64,000 nt of DNA from Artemisia argyi (Eukaryota > Streptophyta > Magnoliopsida > Asterales > Asteraceae), in NCBI GenBank assembly GCA_030686995.1, contig CM060697.1:41568959-41632958 (forward strand). Direction: 5' to 3'. This document shows, piece after piece, positions 1-11,552 of the stretch (positions are counted from its first letter, which is position 1; every line of letters starts with the position of its first letter). The position numbers and the translations under genes were made by a program. The notes below the pieces were generated by a model. It was not told the DNA's origin. It made no database searches and saw only the letters and a list, made by a program, of their open reading frames with translations.

Positions 1-272
1 GTAGAATATCTTTTAGAGTATTATGGTTATACGTTTCTTGTAGAAGAATTTAGGGTTTCCACTAGTATATAAGGAACCCAAGGATATTGTATTACGTACG
101 ACTTTCAAAAACATTATTAGTGAATAATATCGATCCATAGAGGATCAAAGTTTAGCATACAAGTTTATATTTATATTCTGCAATAAGTATAAGCTAACAG
201 AGATTGTCTATTAGTTTGCTGGTGATTACATTAGTAGACTAACGATCTATTGGCTCGAGATCTATCAAGTGT
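1..272 (+). mobile_element. Right end of a copia-type LTR (Z)
   Basis: Non-coding sequence with a TATA box (TATATAAGG, 66-74), ending in ...GATCCTACA exactly where sequence homologous to the element A LTR resumes (AACCCTCTCC). This fits the 3' end of a plus-strand copia LTR inserted into A's left LTR. Its start is outside the window, so TSD and length cannot be tested. It could be a solo LTR or the 3' LTR of a full element. Confidence 0.5.
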
Positions 273-395
273 AGATCCTACAAACCCTCTCCACATATGG
301 AGAGGGGTATTTATAGTTTCTTACAAAACGCCCCCTGCGGGCTGTGGATCAGGTGTACAGTGGGTAAGACCCGTCCTTCTTCCACGATGTTACTT
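273..395 (-). repeat. Element A 3' LTR, outer part
   Basis: Matches 13650-13766 of the right LTR, including the CCCTCTCC/GGAGAGGG inverted repeat around ACATAT and the minus-strand TATA box (TATAAATA, complement of 308-315). It is cut on the left by LTR Z and on the right by retroposon R1. The last 17 bases (379-395) are the R1 target duplication. Confidence 0.75.
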
Positions 396-1866
396 TTTTT
401 TTGGGTAAAGGGGAGTAATCCTGCACCCGGTAAAATACATTAATCAAAAACGTTTAAGTACAATGGAAGAGAGTGAGTCTCTCATCGAAGTCCCTAAGGA
501 CACTACCACTACCACTATATAAGAATGACAGACCATTCTTATAACTACCATATCTAAATACAACTAATGATGACTAGCAATAAAAATACAATACATAACA
601 ACTCAAATAAAATTGAAGTCTTCTTAGTCATCCTAGCGATCCAGATCATAAACATGCGAACTTCCAGCTTCAACCAATTGCGTCTTCTATTAGTATTATG
701 CAAGGCATAATCTAATAACCTAATAAGAGTGACTTCCGTAGCAAATAGAGTTGAAGCATAAACATGGTCTAAGCGACCCAACCTCCAGCATATCCGAGCT
801 TGAAACAATCTTCCAATAAATCCGAGTGACACACAAGAAGATTACCATGATCAAGTCAATGCAAATATCCAAGGCAAATGCTAACCCACTAAACAGGTCG
901 AGAATGATCAATCTTTATTAGACCCATACGAAAGCAACAAGGGGTTAACAAAACCTAACGACCAAAACCAAATCATCCGTACACAACACCACCAATTCGA
1001 ACAGCCAAGAAAAATGAGACATGAATCACTTGAAAGCTCTCAAACCATAGCATATTGTGCACACAATCATAGGGCTGAAAATGCCCTAACATCCAATACT
1101 ACATGATGAAAGTTCATGCAGAACCATCATAACGATCAAAACTAGGGTTTTTGAATAAGTTGCCCTAAAACTTAACTTCCATCTCTCTCTAACCCACTTC
1201 CATGGCAGCACCAACATGATAACACAAAAAACACCAAACAATCCGTTGAAACAGATTGACCTCCATGATAACCATATCCATGATCACAAACAATATAGAA
1301 TATACAAAACCCAAAAAGAGTTTCGTTAATCATGAAGCACAACAAACCCATACCAACGCATCATGTTAATATAGATAGATTCAGAAGCTTGAACATGCTA
1401 CGCTCACCATACAAGAAGATCGCAAAAAAAATAAACCCATGTAAACCATACGATCAACCAGCAACAATAAAACCCTAATCGCAAAAGAAAAATATATAGA
1501 GTCGATTTGAAAAATCCAAACCGACCTAAACAATAGACCCCAAGTGCGATCAGGCAACCCAATAGAGAAAACCCTAACCAATCAACGATTTAACCAAAAG
1601 TCGGTTTAAATCGTTTAAATCATTATAGAACAAATTTAGGGTTTCGATCATATGCATAGGGACAATTTAAAGATTAGAACAGATAGAAAACCCACCCTCC
1701 ACCCTAACAAACCAATTCTTTGTTGTTAATTCAGTAATCCCAATAGAGATTAAAGAAAAAACCAATCGACTAGGAAGAATTATGGCCGAATTTGATAGGG
1801 TGGTGGGGAGGGCAGAAATCGCCCCTAGTTGAGAGAGAAAATCGTATTTAGGGTTTTAAACTTGAT
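396..1866 (-). mobile_element. Retroposon R1: ORF-less non-LTR element with A-tail
   Basis: Inserted in the element A LTR and bounded by a perfect 17-bp direct repeat, CTTCCACGATGTTACTT (379-395 and 1867-1883). The LTR sequence is continuous once the insert is removed. On the minus strand it runs from 1866 and ends in ...CCCCTTTACCC followed by an A-run (396 onwards). Long variable TSDs plus a 3' A-tail mark target-primed reverse transcription. No ORF longer than about 90 codons and no RT, endonuclease or zinc-knuckle motif is visible. It shares its 3' half with R2 (4576-5940) and 3' end features with R3 (40822-42435). It may be a non-autonomous element mobilised by an L1-type LINE. A retroposed non-coding transcript is the alternative. 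Confidence 0.75.
469..483 (-). other. 3' stem-loop of R1
   Basis: Five-base stem GAGAG/CTCTC with a 5-nt loop, about 75 nt before the A-tail in the minus-strand RNA. It sits where R2 has a 7-bp stem and R3 a 6-bp stem. Confidence 0.5.
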
Positions 1867-1991
1867 CTTCCACGATGTTACTTAAACTAAACTAATATCT
1901 AACTAACTAATAAACTAACTACAAGCTATCTTAATGCTATTACATCATTTAGATGACCGAGTCTTTTATAGGAATATTTGTATTCCTAACA
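1867..1991 (-). repeat. Element A 3' LTR, inner part
   Basis: Resumes the LTR after R1, starting with the duplicated 17 bp and ending ...ATTCCTAACA, so the minus-strand LTR begins TGTTAGGAAT. It corresponds to 13747-13871 of the right LTR with a few substitutions. Confidence 0.8.
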
Positions 1992-2003
1992 ATCTCCCCC
2001 TAA
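1992..2003 (-). promoter_or_regulatory. Polypurine tract of element A
   Basis: On the minus strand TTAGGGGGAGAT abuts the 3' LTR start TGTTAGG. This is the expected plus-strand primer site and fixes the orientation of element A. Confidence 0.75.
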
Positions 2004-4575
2004 GCGAGGCCACCTTAGAAATTAAGATCTTTGTTCTTCAAGCATTCTTTTGATCTTGTAACTCGTAGGTTCTAATTCTTCACTTTTGAGCTCACTTTGT
2101 ACATCAAGCAATGATCTTGTGATTTGTGGTTCCTTTGGCATAAGTGTGATCTTTGAGCTTTCTTTGGGATCATCAGCCACCGTAAATCTTCAAGCTCATC
2201 CTGTGTGGTTTTATTGCCTTCATGTGATGTAGTGACTTTTGGACCGTCATGCTCACACTCTTCTAGATTATGAGACTTTTCATCAGAGTTGCGGAAGCAT
2301 TGTTGTTAGTCTCTTTAACATTCATTGTTGCAAGTCTCTAAACATAAATGATCTTCATTTAGAATGAGTAGGTAGTGTGAGCATGAGGTATGGAATGACA
2401 CGATTCAGCTGGAGTTGGGTATCACCATCGCTATCTTTATTTGTTCCCAAAATAAAACAGTTAGCAATAAAGATAGAGAACGAATATGGCTTTGTCATTC
2501 GTTCTGCGAGGACAGACTACCCTCCGGTTCTGTGAGAACCGACTTGTGATATGGTAGTGTCTCTGTTAAATAAGACTTTCCTTGACAGGAATTTCCAGCT
2601 TGTAGTAATAAATCTTCCAAAGAATCCACTTTGGAATCTTCATACTAAGCATGTTCTCATACCGGAACATCTCAAAGCAGACAACACGATAGAGTGAATC
2701 GGTGAATTGATATTCACTGATTGATGAGAAATTGATTTATAGAAATCACTCGCGTGTCATATAATAAACAGTTTGATACACGACGAGATTTTTATACTTT
2801 GAATCACTTTTCTATCAAAAATACTTTTGTTTGAAAGTGTATACACAATCAATGTGCTCGAAAATTAGTTTGTGAGCACATTGAAAGGTTTTTGCAAAAG
2901 TATCCGTCAATCCATATCCTGGAACAAGTTTGATTCAAGATTGAATCGCCATATTGTTGCTTTCCAGTTGTCACTTGATCATTGATCCAAGATAGATCTC
3001 ACATGTCACTTACTAAGAGCTTGAGAGATGTTCGATCTAGAAGGATTTCCATCTTCATTGTGAATATTTTCATATCACTCAGATGTTCTGGCAATACCAC
3101 AAGGATAATGCGTAGGACTCTGAGTATTTTATCTTACTTTCCACATTGTGTGAAACAGTAAGTATATTGGAAGTGTGTCCTAGTGAGATTTATGGATGAT
3201 CTCTTGGCTCTAGACTCAATTGTGCATTTTGATCCGCTCCTGGAGACTAGGGAGGCGTCTCCTATTTAGGTATCAACATGGCTCGCAATGAGCGGTCGAT
3301 ACATTGCACAGGGTTCCCCGTGAGAATGAAACAAGCCCTTTTAAGAGAACTTGAGTGGTTGGGAAGTTTAGTGCAGTGCGTCACTGGGTCCATGACGTCT
3401 TGTCTTCTATACCGGTGTTACCTTAGTAACCGCCAGTAGCTTATGAATTGAACCCGGTTTCTGCCCTAAGGTTGAATATATGGAGTGCTATTTCTTTTCA
3501 CCCTTTCTCATTTCATTTCTTTTTTATTCTTCAACCCCTTCAGTGCTTACCGAGACTTCATCACTAGAACCTTGTTGGGTTTGTTCCAGTCCTAGCTCTA
3601 TCTCAGTCGGCACTCTTCCCTTTCTCACTTTTTTCCTTTTCTTCAATCATTCCTAAGGACTTCTAATCTATCTAGAGGATTGTCCTTCGGAAGATCCTTC
3701 CGGTTCTGGTGGATCATGGGAACTCATACCTAACCTTATCAATCTTATAACTCCATTACATAAAGTAAAATGGTCGGTCTTTGGTATCATTCCATAAACG
3801 CCCCCTCGATACGTGCATCGATATTCGAAAGAGTTTTAGCACATATGTGGGAGCCTATTATTGAGTCCGAATGATCACGTTTGATTATCAGATTTCATAT
3901 TTAAATCACATTCTCTCCCCCGATCAAAAATTTCAAACATTTCGAGATTTTGGATCTCAATTGATTTAAATAAGTTAGAAAACGTTTGGGGAGAGAAATG
4001 CGGTCCGTTTTAATATTTTCTGATTAACGGAACATTTTTCTGCTCCCCCTCAATCTTTGAGGGGGGTTGTTATGTGTCAGAATTGATGAGTTATACGAAA
4101 GATTTGAAGTTTTAATGAAAAACTCTTTGAAAAATTTTCATGCTGACACATAACCATCACAAGTCGTTTTATTGCTTATTATGTACAAAGTGGAAAGTTT
4201 TGATGATACATAAAATTTTAAGAAATCAATCTCCCCCTCAATCAATGACCCATTTATATTTTTGAAGAAAAAAAACTGTTGGCATTGATTGAGTGATGAA
4301 TTTTATGAAAAGTTTCAAGTTTGATTGATTTTTCAAAAATTTCATGGTACCACCAAGTTTTGTACAAATACTTTCCCGAAGAATCATAGAAAGATAAGTA
4401 TTTGTGATAAAAAGAAGATTTCTCTTCTTATACAAGAAATGATGCACTGAAGCGTACATCAGATCGTTGAAACATGGATATAAAGTAATCCATGCCCAGG
4501 TGAACTTCACCCGGTAAAAGGAACAACCGTCTTTTTGGCGACGTGTTTTCCCCATTTTGAAAAACGGGTTGCTAT
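2004..4575 (-). other. Element A 3' non-coding domain, left part
   Basis: About 2.6 kb without credible coding content. On the minus strand it carries further polypurine runs near 3911-3921, 4041-4053 and 4231-4240, several with the core GAGGGGGAG. Its right end (4561-4575) is the target duplicated by R2. Short ORFs here have no recognisable domain. Confidence 0.5.
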
Positions 4576-5940
4576 TCTATGGGAAGGGGTGTGTCGTGCT
4601 CTTCTAATCATCACATCTACTGAAATCGCTGCCTATATATAACCCTAATCGATCATATAGTCGGTTCTCTGAATCATTTTTTCTTAGGGTTTTTTGTATC
4701 GTTACTCATTTATTTACCCCTAAGATTACACTGCCTATTTGTTGGGTATTCATGGTCGATTTCCAATTCCAGCTTTTCACTCATAACGATTTTTTAGTCG
4801 GTTTTTATATTGGTATGATCATTGTTTCCCGAAACCCTAATTCTGTCGATCTCTTATTTATAAATTTTTAGGGTTTCGTTTCTGTTTGTATGTACATCCC
4901 TAAACGATTATTTTGTAATCAATTTTTGGGGTTCTCTTGGTTCGATCGTATCCTGATGATTACTACTATATTATTTAGATCGTTCCTGGGTTGGATAAGG
5001 CTTTAACGATTATAAAACCTTTTTTAGGTTTTTACCTCCTCTTGGATTTGGTCTGCTCCTGGACGAAACCTTTTCTAGGGTTTCGTATAACTGGATATTT
5101 GTTGGTTTATGATTTGTGTCTCGGTGGTTGTTACCCTTGTTTAGGGTTGTTTGGTTGATGTGTATTACCTGTTTGGATTGTGGTACGATACGTGGATTGG
5201 GGTGAGATGTTTATTAGGGTTTGTTTAACCCTTGTTGGCTGAATTGATTCACAACCTATGGTTTTTGCTCCACGACCTGCTGCTACAACTCTCATTAATC
5301 GGTCTTGGTATGGTTGGTGTTGGTTATCATGTTCGGGATTCTTGTTCATCGTTCATAGTCATGATCCTTTATTGCTCTATTGTATTTTGTGATTGATGCT
5401 ACTGGTTTCTATGGAAGAGAGGGTCGTGTAGACCATGTTTTTGTCTCAAATTCAATTTGCTACGGATTTCACTCTTATTAGGTTATTAGATTATGCTTCT
5501 TGCATAATACTAATAGAAGATGCATTGGGAATTTGATGATGTGAGGTTGGGTCGCTTAGACCATGTTTATGCTTCAACGTCGATTTGCTATGGAAGTCAC
5601 TCGTATTAGGTTATTAGATTATGCTTTTAGCATAATACTAATAGAAGATGCAATTGGTTGAAGCTGGAAGTTCGCATGTTTAAGATCTGGATTGCTAGGA
5701 TGACTAAGAAGACTCAAAGAAGACTTTAATGTTTATTTGAGTTGTAATGTATTGTTAATTTGATTGCTAGTCATGGTTAGTTGTATTTAGATCTGTTTGT
5801 TATAAGAATGGCCTGTCATTCTTATATAGTGGTAGTTGTAGTGTCCTTAGGGACTCCAATGAGAGATTCACTCTCATCCATTGTACTTCAACGTTTTTTT
5901 TTGAGTAATATTTTGCCAGGGTGGAACCCTTTTACCCAAA
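4576..5940 (+). mobile_element. Retroposon R2: ORF-less non-LTR element with A-tail
   Basis: Bounded by a perfect 15-bp direct repeat, AAAACGGGTTGCTAT (4561-4575 and 5941-5955), and ending ...CCCTTTTACCC plus A-run. It has no RT-like coding. The 3' 500 bp is clearly homologous to R1 in the opposite orientation. It contains a roughly 128-bp internal tandem duplication (first unit from 5423, second from 5551), so a hairpin seen once in R1 occurs twice here (5484-5515 and 5612-5643). A 7-bp stem-loop lies at 5859-5877. It is inserted in the 3' non-coding domain of element A. Confidence 0.75.
5859..5877 (+). other. 3' stem-loop of R2
   Basis: ATGAGAG, loop ATTCA, CTCTCAT: a perfect 7-bp stem about 60 nt before the A-tail. 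R3 has TGAGGG/CCCTCA in the equivalent place, so one A-T pair is replaced by G-C on both sides. Confidence 0.6.
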
Positions 5941-5955
5941 AAAACGGGTTGCTAT

Positions 5956-8272
5956 ATGAAGTAATAGCAAGCCATAAGTTTAAATCCGGGGTACAGTCTG
6001 AAATAACTGCAAGCCATAATTTTGAAGTCCGGGTTACAGCCTGAAATGACTGCAAGCCATTTAGGCATGTTTTGAAAATATTTTAAACTTCTATTCGAAC
6101 TTAATTTAAAGACCCGTGTCATTATTGAATGACATTTCTAGGACCGTAAATGTTATCAATGCCAGAAGACATGCCTTAAAAAGAAACTATTTTTGGTATT
6201 TTCAATTTTTCTGATTTTTATAGGTTTTTGTTGATTTTATATATCTATATACAATTTAGTATAATATATGTACAAAGGATACTAATCAGTTTAAGAAGAT
6301 GTTGACATGAGAACCAAAATGAAAGTATCGTTTAGCTCGTTGTGGAAGTCAGTAGTCAACATCTCTTTAAACTTTCACCACTAAAGCTTTCAAGGCTCCT
6401 GAATACTCGTCTGAAGGCGTAGATGCCATGATATAATCTTAAACGGGATTTTACAACTCTTGTGACTTAAACCGAGAGATCGATTCCTTCCCGGGATTTT
6501 ACTAAAGTCAACAAAAGAAACCGAAGGATGTAATATGCGAGTTAGACTTAGCGAGAGATCTTGGATAAGTGACAATTAGCACTAAGTGTCAAGTCGCGAC
6601 AAGTCAAGTTACAATAGATCCGATCGTAATAAGTCAAGTCGCAAAGATTAACTCACAACGTCAAATTACAATCAAGCTAATCAAAACGACTTAAGTCACA
6701 ACAATTCACCAAACACAAGTAGTTAACAAATCACTAGAATCTCACAACTGAGTTTATCGCTAGACACCACCAAATCACTGAGTTTTAGCCTCCTCAATGT
6801 GAAGCTTTGGTAGCTTCCCCCCAAATCGACAATCATCATCATGAGACCACTTCCCCAAGTAGTTGAAGTGATGCAAAAAGTCTCACTGTATGACGCTCAA
6901 AGACCGCGAAGAAAATGATAACACCGAAGTAACAAGGTGAACCACGGATCATCTCTGCGGTTATCAATCCCGGAATGTATGATGAAGCCCGATCACATGA
7001 CCCTGTTGTACATCCCCCAATGTACACATTACTTTATGGTTTGAAGCAGTTGTCTATTCGGGGGAATAAGATATCAACATCTTCATTTCACCAAATGCAT
7101 TCCAGTTAACTTAGACATACCAACTCAACCCATATTGTACGCATGTATCCAACACAAGAAGAAAACAATGATACCAAAGTAACAGGTTGAAGCACTGACC
7201 CTCTCTACGAATATCAACTCCAGATTAAGTGATTAGGCCCGGTCACGTGAACCTCTTGTATGCCCTTGATGTACACTTATCTCTCCCCTGATGGTTGCGA
7301 TCTCATCGGAATCATCATAAAATTGTGTACATGAAGCATTAACCAGAAGCACTTTACCATAAACCATATTAGCTCATATGAAGATGTCGATAAGCAATAT
7401 CATCTCATGCACCAACTGTTCTTCTCATATTTCTTCCCACTGAAAACAGAAGTAATACCTACCACAAGTATCAGAAGACCACTCCCCCCACGTAGTTGGA
7501 ATGATACACCAAACACAACGAGTTAATACACTGATATTCTCTGCGGTTATCACATTTGTCTTCCCGGGATAACTTTAATTAAGAAGAAGAATTAAGTTCA
7601 TCACATGTACTCATTATGCATTCAGATGTATGTCTCCTTCCCCCTTGCTAGTTTTGATACCTCAGAATCAGCAACACATTATAGACAAATTTTCTTGATA
7701 TCTTGTTAGAAGAACAAAAATTTGCTTAAATGGATCTGGTGAGAATAAACTGCTACAAAAAAAACTCTCTCTAATTATTTTTACCACCCCTTATGTAGGC
7801 TATTTGAAGTGACCGCTGATGAAGTAAACCCAATATACCAAACTTGAAACTGAAGTAGAATTCCCCGTTCTTGTGACTTAAGCTTGCACTAATGTGTGAC
7901 TAAGAACGGTGTAGAGAGTTCGTACAACATTGAATCCCTAAGTACTCTATACTCTTCAACCAACTAACCATCGAGTATAAGACGTACATCACCTCTTGAC
8001 TACCAACAACTACGAATGAGTCTTCGTCGTAAGTTATTGAGTTGGTAATAAAAATGAAGAATTACCAAAATAACTTGATATCCAAGTCTTCGTCATTGCA
8101 AAGGTAAAAGCTCGAGCAAGGATCTCGAAGAATCTTCATCCAACCAACCCCGACTTCAAGATAAATTAAGATCATGCCTTTGTGAAAGTCTACTTCAATC
8201 TCAAATAAGGGATACCAAATAAACTTCGTGATTACTTGACATTCCATGTCCAAATTCTTAGCCGTTTAGACG
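5956..8272 (-). other. Element A 3' non-coding domain, right part
   Basis: About 2.3 kb without recognisable coding. Two diverged copies of a roughly 125-bp block lie at 6895-7028 and 7155-7275; both read ...ATGATA-CC-AAGTAACA...GTTGAA... and end in TGATGTACAC or AATGTACAC. A weaker third copy lies near 7475-7620. Polypurine runs on the minus strand occur near 6814-6822, 7481-7490 and 7636-7645. Confidence 0.4.
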
Positions 8273-8596
8273 TTATAATCGAGATTTTCCATTATGTTCT
8301 TGTGGTTGATTTATAAAGTGCACATTTGGAGGAACAACAATCCGTGATGAAATAGAACAAAGGGACGGATCGTTATTCATGTGTGCAACTTCACAATCAT
8401 GATAGTCATCATCAACACCTTGAGGAATAACTGGAGATTGAGTTACTTGAGTAAACTGAGTAATACTTTTAAATGGTGCATCTTGATCAATGGAGATTGA
8501 GGAAGGTGAACCAGTTGAGTCAGCAGGAACCGGAGCAAGAGCTTCAGGAACTAGATGATCAACATTCGTTGAAACTTGGAAGTATTCATCAACCAT
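8273..8596 (-). pseudogene. Copia pol relic (integrase-RT spacer)
   Basis: A 107-codon open frame rich in Ser, Pro, Asp and Gln, with SISIDQDAPFKSI near its middle. From family knowledge this is the variable linker between the integrase core and reverse transcriptase of copia polyproteins in composite plants. No catalytic motif of integrase or RT lies on either side, so the rest of pol was lost. It lies about 600 bp downstream of the gag relic on the same strand, which fits a large deletion between the two. It encodes nothing functional alone. Confidence 0.55.
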
Positions 8597-8683
8597 AAAT
8601 CCCAGTCATCCTTAGTAAGTAGAACATTAGGTGTTGGAGGAGAGTCGTATGACCATTCTTATTGCATCAACCAACATGTGGTA

Positions 8684-8945
8684 TATTCACACTTCTCCCC
8701 CTCAAAAATTGCAAGCGAGGTTTGCCATTTTTGATTGAGCAAGTGAATAAGAATACACTCAATCATGTATTTTATTCACACTTCTCCCCCTCAAAAATTG
8801 CATACGAGGTTACCATTTTTGATTGAGCATGTGAATAAGAATACACTCAATCATGTAGTTTATTCACTCTTCCCCCCTCAAAAATTGCATACGAAGTTTT
8901 CCTTTTATGATTGAGCAAGTGAATGTGAATTCAAGCAAAGATGAG
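8684..8945 (-). repeat. Tandem repeat, three ~89-bp units with PPT cores
   Basis: Units start at 8684, 8773 and 8861 (TATTCAC...). Each holds CTTCTCCCCCTCAAAAATTGCA or a close variant and, 45 bp on, TTTTTGATTGAG, which can pair with CTCAAAAA. On the element's coding strand each unit shows TTTTTGAGGGGGAG, a polypurine tract. Repeated PPT-like tracts between pol and the 3' LTR are a described Sirevirus feature. Confidence 0.7.
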
Positions 8946-9215
8946 TATATCCACTTGATGACTGAACAAACATGGAGAAAGCATGAACCGTATTGTTGAG
9001 AATGGTCAAAACCAAGAAGATTTCTCTTCTTCTGAAGATAAGGCGCACTGAATCGTACACCTTTCTTTTATTTGATGAACGAGGCCTGAAGTGTTGTCAG
9101 CAGACGCCATAATGTTGACAATGAGGACCGAGGCTTGAACTGATTTGTTCAAACGTCATAGTCGATGAAGAACGAGGCCTGAACTGAAGTGAACAGACGT
9201 CATTGTGAACATACA
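8946..9215 (-). other. Element A spacer between gag and pol relics
   Basis: About 270 bp with no coding. On the plus strand a short motif recurs three times, GAACGAGGCCTGAA or GACCGAGGCTTGAA with CAGACGYCAT or CAAACGTCAT after it, at roughly 55-65-bp spacing (9078-9205). Integrase coding would be expected around here and is missing. Confidence 0.4.
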
Positions 9216-11552
9216 TCAACATTGACCTTTTATACCTCCTAAAGTAGGAGATATGCTTGCTTTAGGCCTCCAGACTTTGAGTCTTCTCGTGTGGTGAATG
9301 ATTGATGTACCTGAAACTAAGTAAGGACTACCTGCACTAACATTACAAACTTGATTGCATATATATGGGTTAGTGACAAAAGTACCCAAACCCTTGGGGG
9401 TTTCATGGTCAACCAAGGTATTGCCATTGGTAAGTATCTTTCTGGTAGGTATCCACTTAAGTCCAGAGTCCTTAAAAATTCTACCAGTTGGAACCCACTT
9501 ATGGCAAGGTCTAGGATTACTAAGCTTCTTATGCATAGTGGAAGGCTTATCGATATTCCTAGTCTCCAAAGATTTACCAGTTTTTGTCCACCTAGGAGAA
9601 GTTTTAGGTTTGTGTTGCTTCTTATGCATTGTGGATGACTTACTGTAAATCCTAGACATAACAGGTTGAACCTTAGCAGTGTTCTTCACTAACCTAGGAG
9701 GGATCATACACGGTTGTTAACCTAAGATTCCATCCTTATGAAGTAATGCCCTTTTCCTAGCCTTTTCTAGATCATAGTTCTTGTATAAGTCCTTTATATC
9801 ATAAGTGTTTTGGACCTTACAGCAAGGTTTTGACACTAATTTCGAACTAAACCTAGAGGAACTGGCTGTAGAGGTAACTACTTGTTGAGGCTTAGCAGAA
9901 CTAGAAGCAATAATTTTAGGCAAATAATGTGGAGTGACTGGTTTTGTCAAAAATTGTTGCACATCAATTTGGGAGGCAAACCGTGTTTTTGAAAATTTTG
10001 GTCGTTCAAATCTAAACGCATTCGGTTTTCTAACAACAGATTAGTTTCTATTTGATTATAAAATTGGTTTCCCCAAGATTGATGGTTTTGCAAACTTAGT
10101 GTTCACACTATTCCCTGTTGCTTTTCTTAGCTCATTCTTTAGTGCTGGAATAGTGAAACCCTTATCCTGAAGTTGAGCCTTGAATTCATCATTTTTGGCA
10201 ATAAAAAAAGTTGTTTGATCTAATGTCTTAGTTCTCATTTCTTTGATTGACTCATTGAGATTTTTACAATGCTTTTTCAAAGACTCATTTTCCAAAAGTA
10301 ATTCGACCACTTTTAGTTCAAAGTTTCTAGTTGCAATATCATCACTGGCATGTTCATCCTTAACTTCATTGCACATATCACACATCTCAGTAATACATTT
10401 TTTCAGGTTTTTGATAGTTATTTTTGGCTTCCAGCTGGGCTTTCAAATCATTAATCATAAAGAATTCACGGAAATCAGGAAGTTCCGGATTTTTACATGG
10501 TTGGCTAGTTTGAAGACTTTCCTCTTTTTGTTGATTGAGATTTCAAGTGAACTACAATGTTTTTCAAATTATAGAAATCTGTTTGAAAGTTGATTAAACA
10601 ATTCTTTATCAACCATATCATTTGATTTGAAAGACTCAACCGTAAACAAACAACTTGACTCATCAGCATGTTCAGCATACTGATCACTTTCTCCCCCTTT
10701 ATGATTCATATTTGTTGAATCAGAAATGATATTGCTATTAGTCTTTTCCAACAAATATGTGTCATAAGTGGGTTAAATTTGATCAGTATGTTGTCGTTCA
10801 TTAGAAAGTACATCATGTTGATCAGTGACATGTACCTCAGCAGATGGAACTTGGACATTATCTGATATGTGATCAATATCAATGCCATGAGAAGTATAAG
10901 TCCAAAAGCTGTCATTTGTATCATGCTTATCAACCGTAGTGTCACTGCATTGTTGATTCAGCTCCCTTTCATTAATGAACTCCTTGACATTACCCATGAG
11001 AATGAGTAGTGTATCTCTGAATGTGTCAACCTCGATTCCCGTGTGATCAGCAAAACACTTTAATGTCATCTGACTCTCGTAGTCATAATCCATAGTGAAT
11101 TTCAAATTGATGAACACTTGAAGTTGTTTTTTGAGTACACAAAGGGCAGCTATGGATCCAATTTTGAAAGATTCTCCTTGGTCAAGTTGTTGTTCTAGTT
11201 GATCTAAGTTAAGAATCATTGTGCCAGTGAAAGTCTGAACATCTTGACCAAAGAGTGTTGCAAATGCACGTTCGAATCCCATCTTGAATCCAATTCCCTC
11301 TAAAAGTACCAAGAGGTGTGAATGAAGTTGTCGAAAACATTCTATGCAGCATTCCTTTGCATTATCAGTCAATTTAAGTGGCTGAAGATGGTGCAAATTA
11401 CTCTCTTGTGAATTAGAGCATAAAGATTCCATTTTAGTGGTATTAGTTTCGAAACCGGAAGTCTGTTGTGCTTTGTTGGAAACCTTATGTTCATCGTACA
11501 TGTCGTACAGTTTGAGTATATCAGAGATAACAGGATCTGAATTTGTAGACAT
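9216..11552 (-). pseudogene. Degenerate copia gag (Sirevirus-like)
   Basis: Minus-strand gag relic in at least four frames. The N-terminal 259 codons (11552-10773) hold the conserved core with GTMILNLDQLEQQL and YESQMTLKCFADHTGIEV. Downstream pieces are a coiled-coil segment (10385-10056, LLLENESLKKHCKNL), a basic Ser-rich segment (9962-9717) and a C-terminal segment (9707-9216) with three related modules: RWTKTGKS, KWVPTGRIF and KWIPTRKIL. From family knowledge these follow each other in one long gag-like polypeptide of composite-plant copia elements. Gag would form the virus-like particle. Frameshifts and stops (for example between 10773 and 10385) make this copy non-functional. No protease or integrase follows. 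Confidence 0.65.

Noticed and set aside
554..911. ORFs of 63-92 codons in retroposon R1
   Set aside because: No counterpart in R2 or R3 and no domain; R1 looks non-coding.
4620..5070. Dispersed AGGGTTT/AAACCCT words in R1 and R2, as possible interstitial telomere repeats
   Set aside because: They are scattered single words, not head-to-tail arrays.
396..5940. R1/R2 as host processed pseudogenes
   Set aside because: No coding remnant, and the independent copy R3 with related ends points to a repeat family; not fully excluded.
8684..8945. CRISPR-like array (three repeats)
   Set aside because: Plant DNA, three imperfect 89-bp units without distinct spacers; explained by tandem PPT units.
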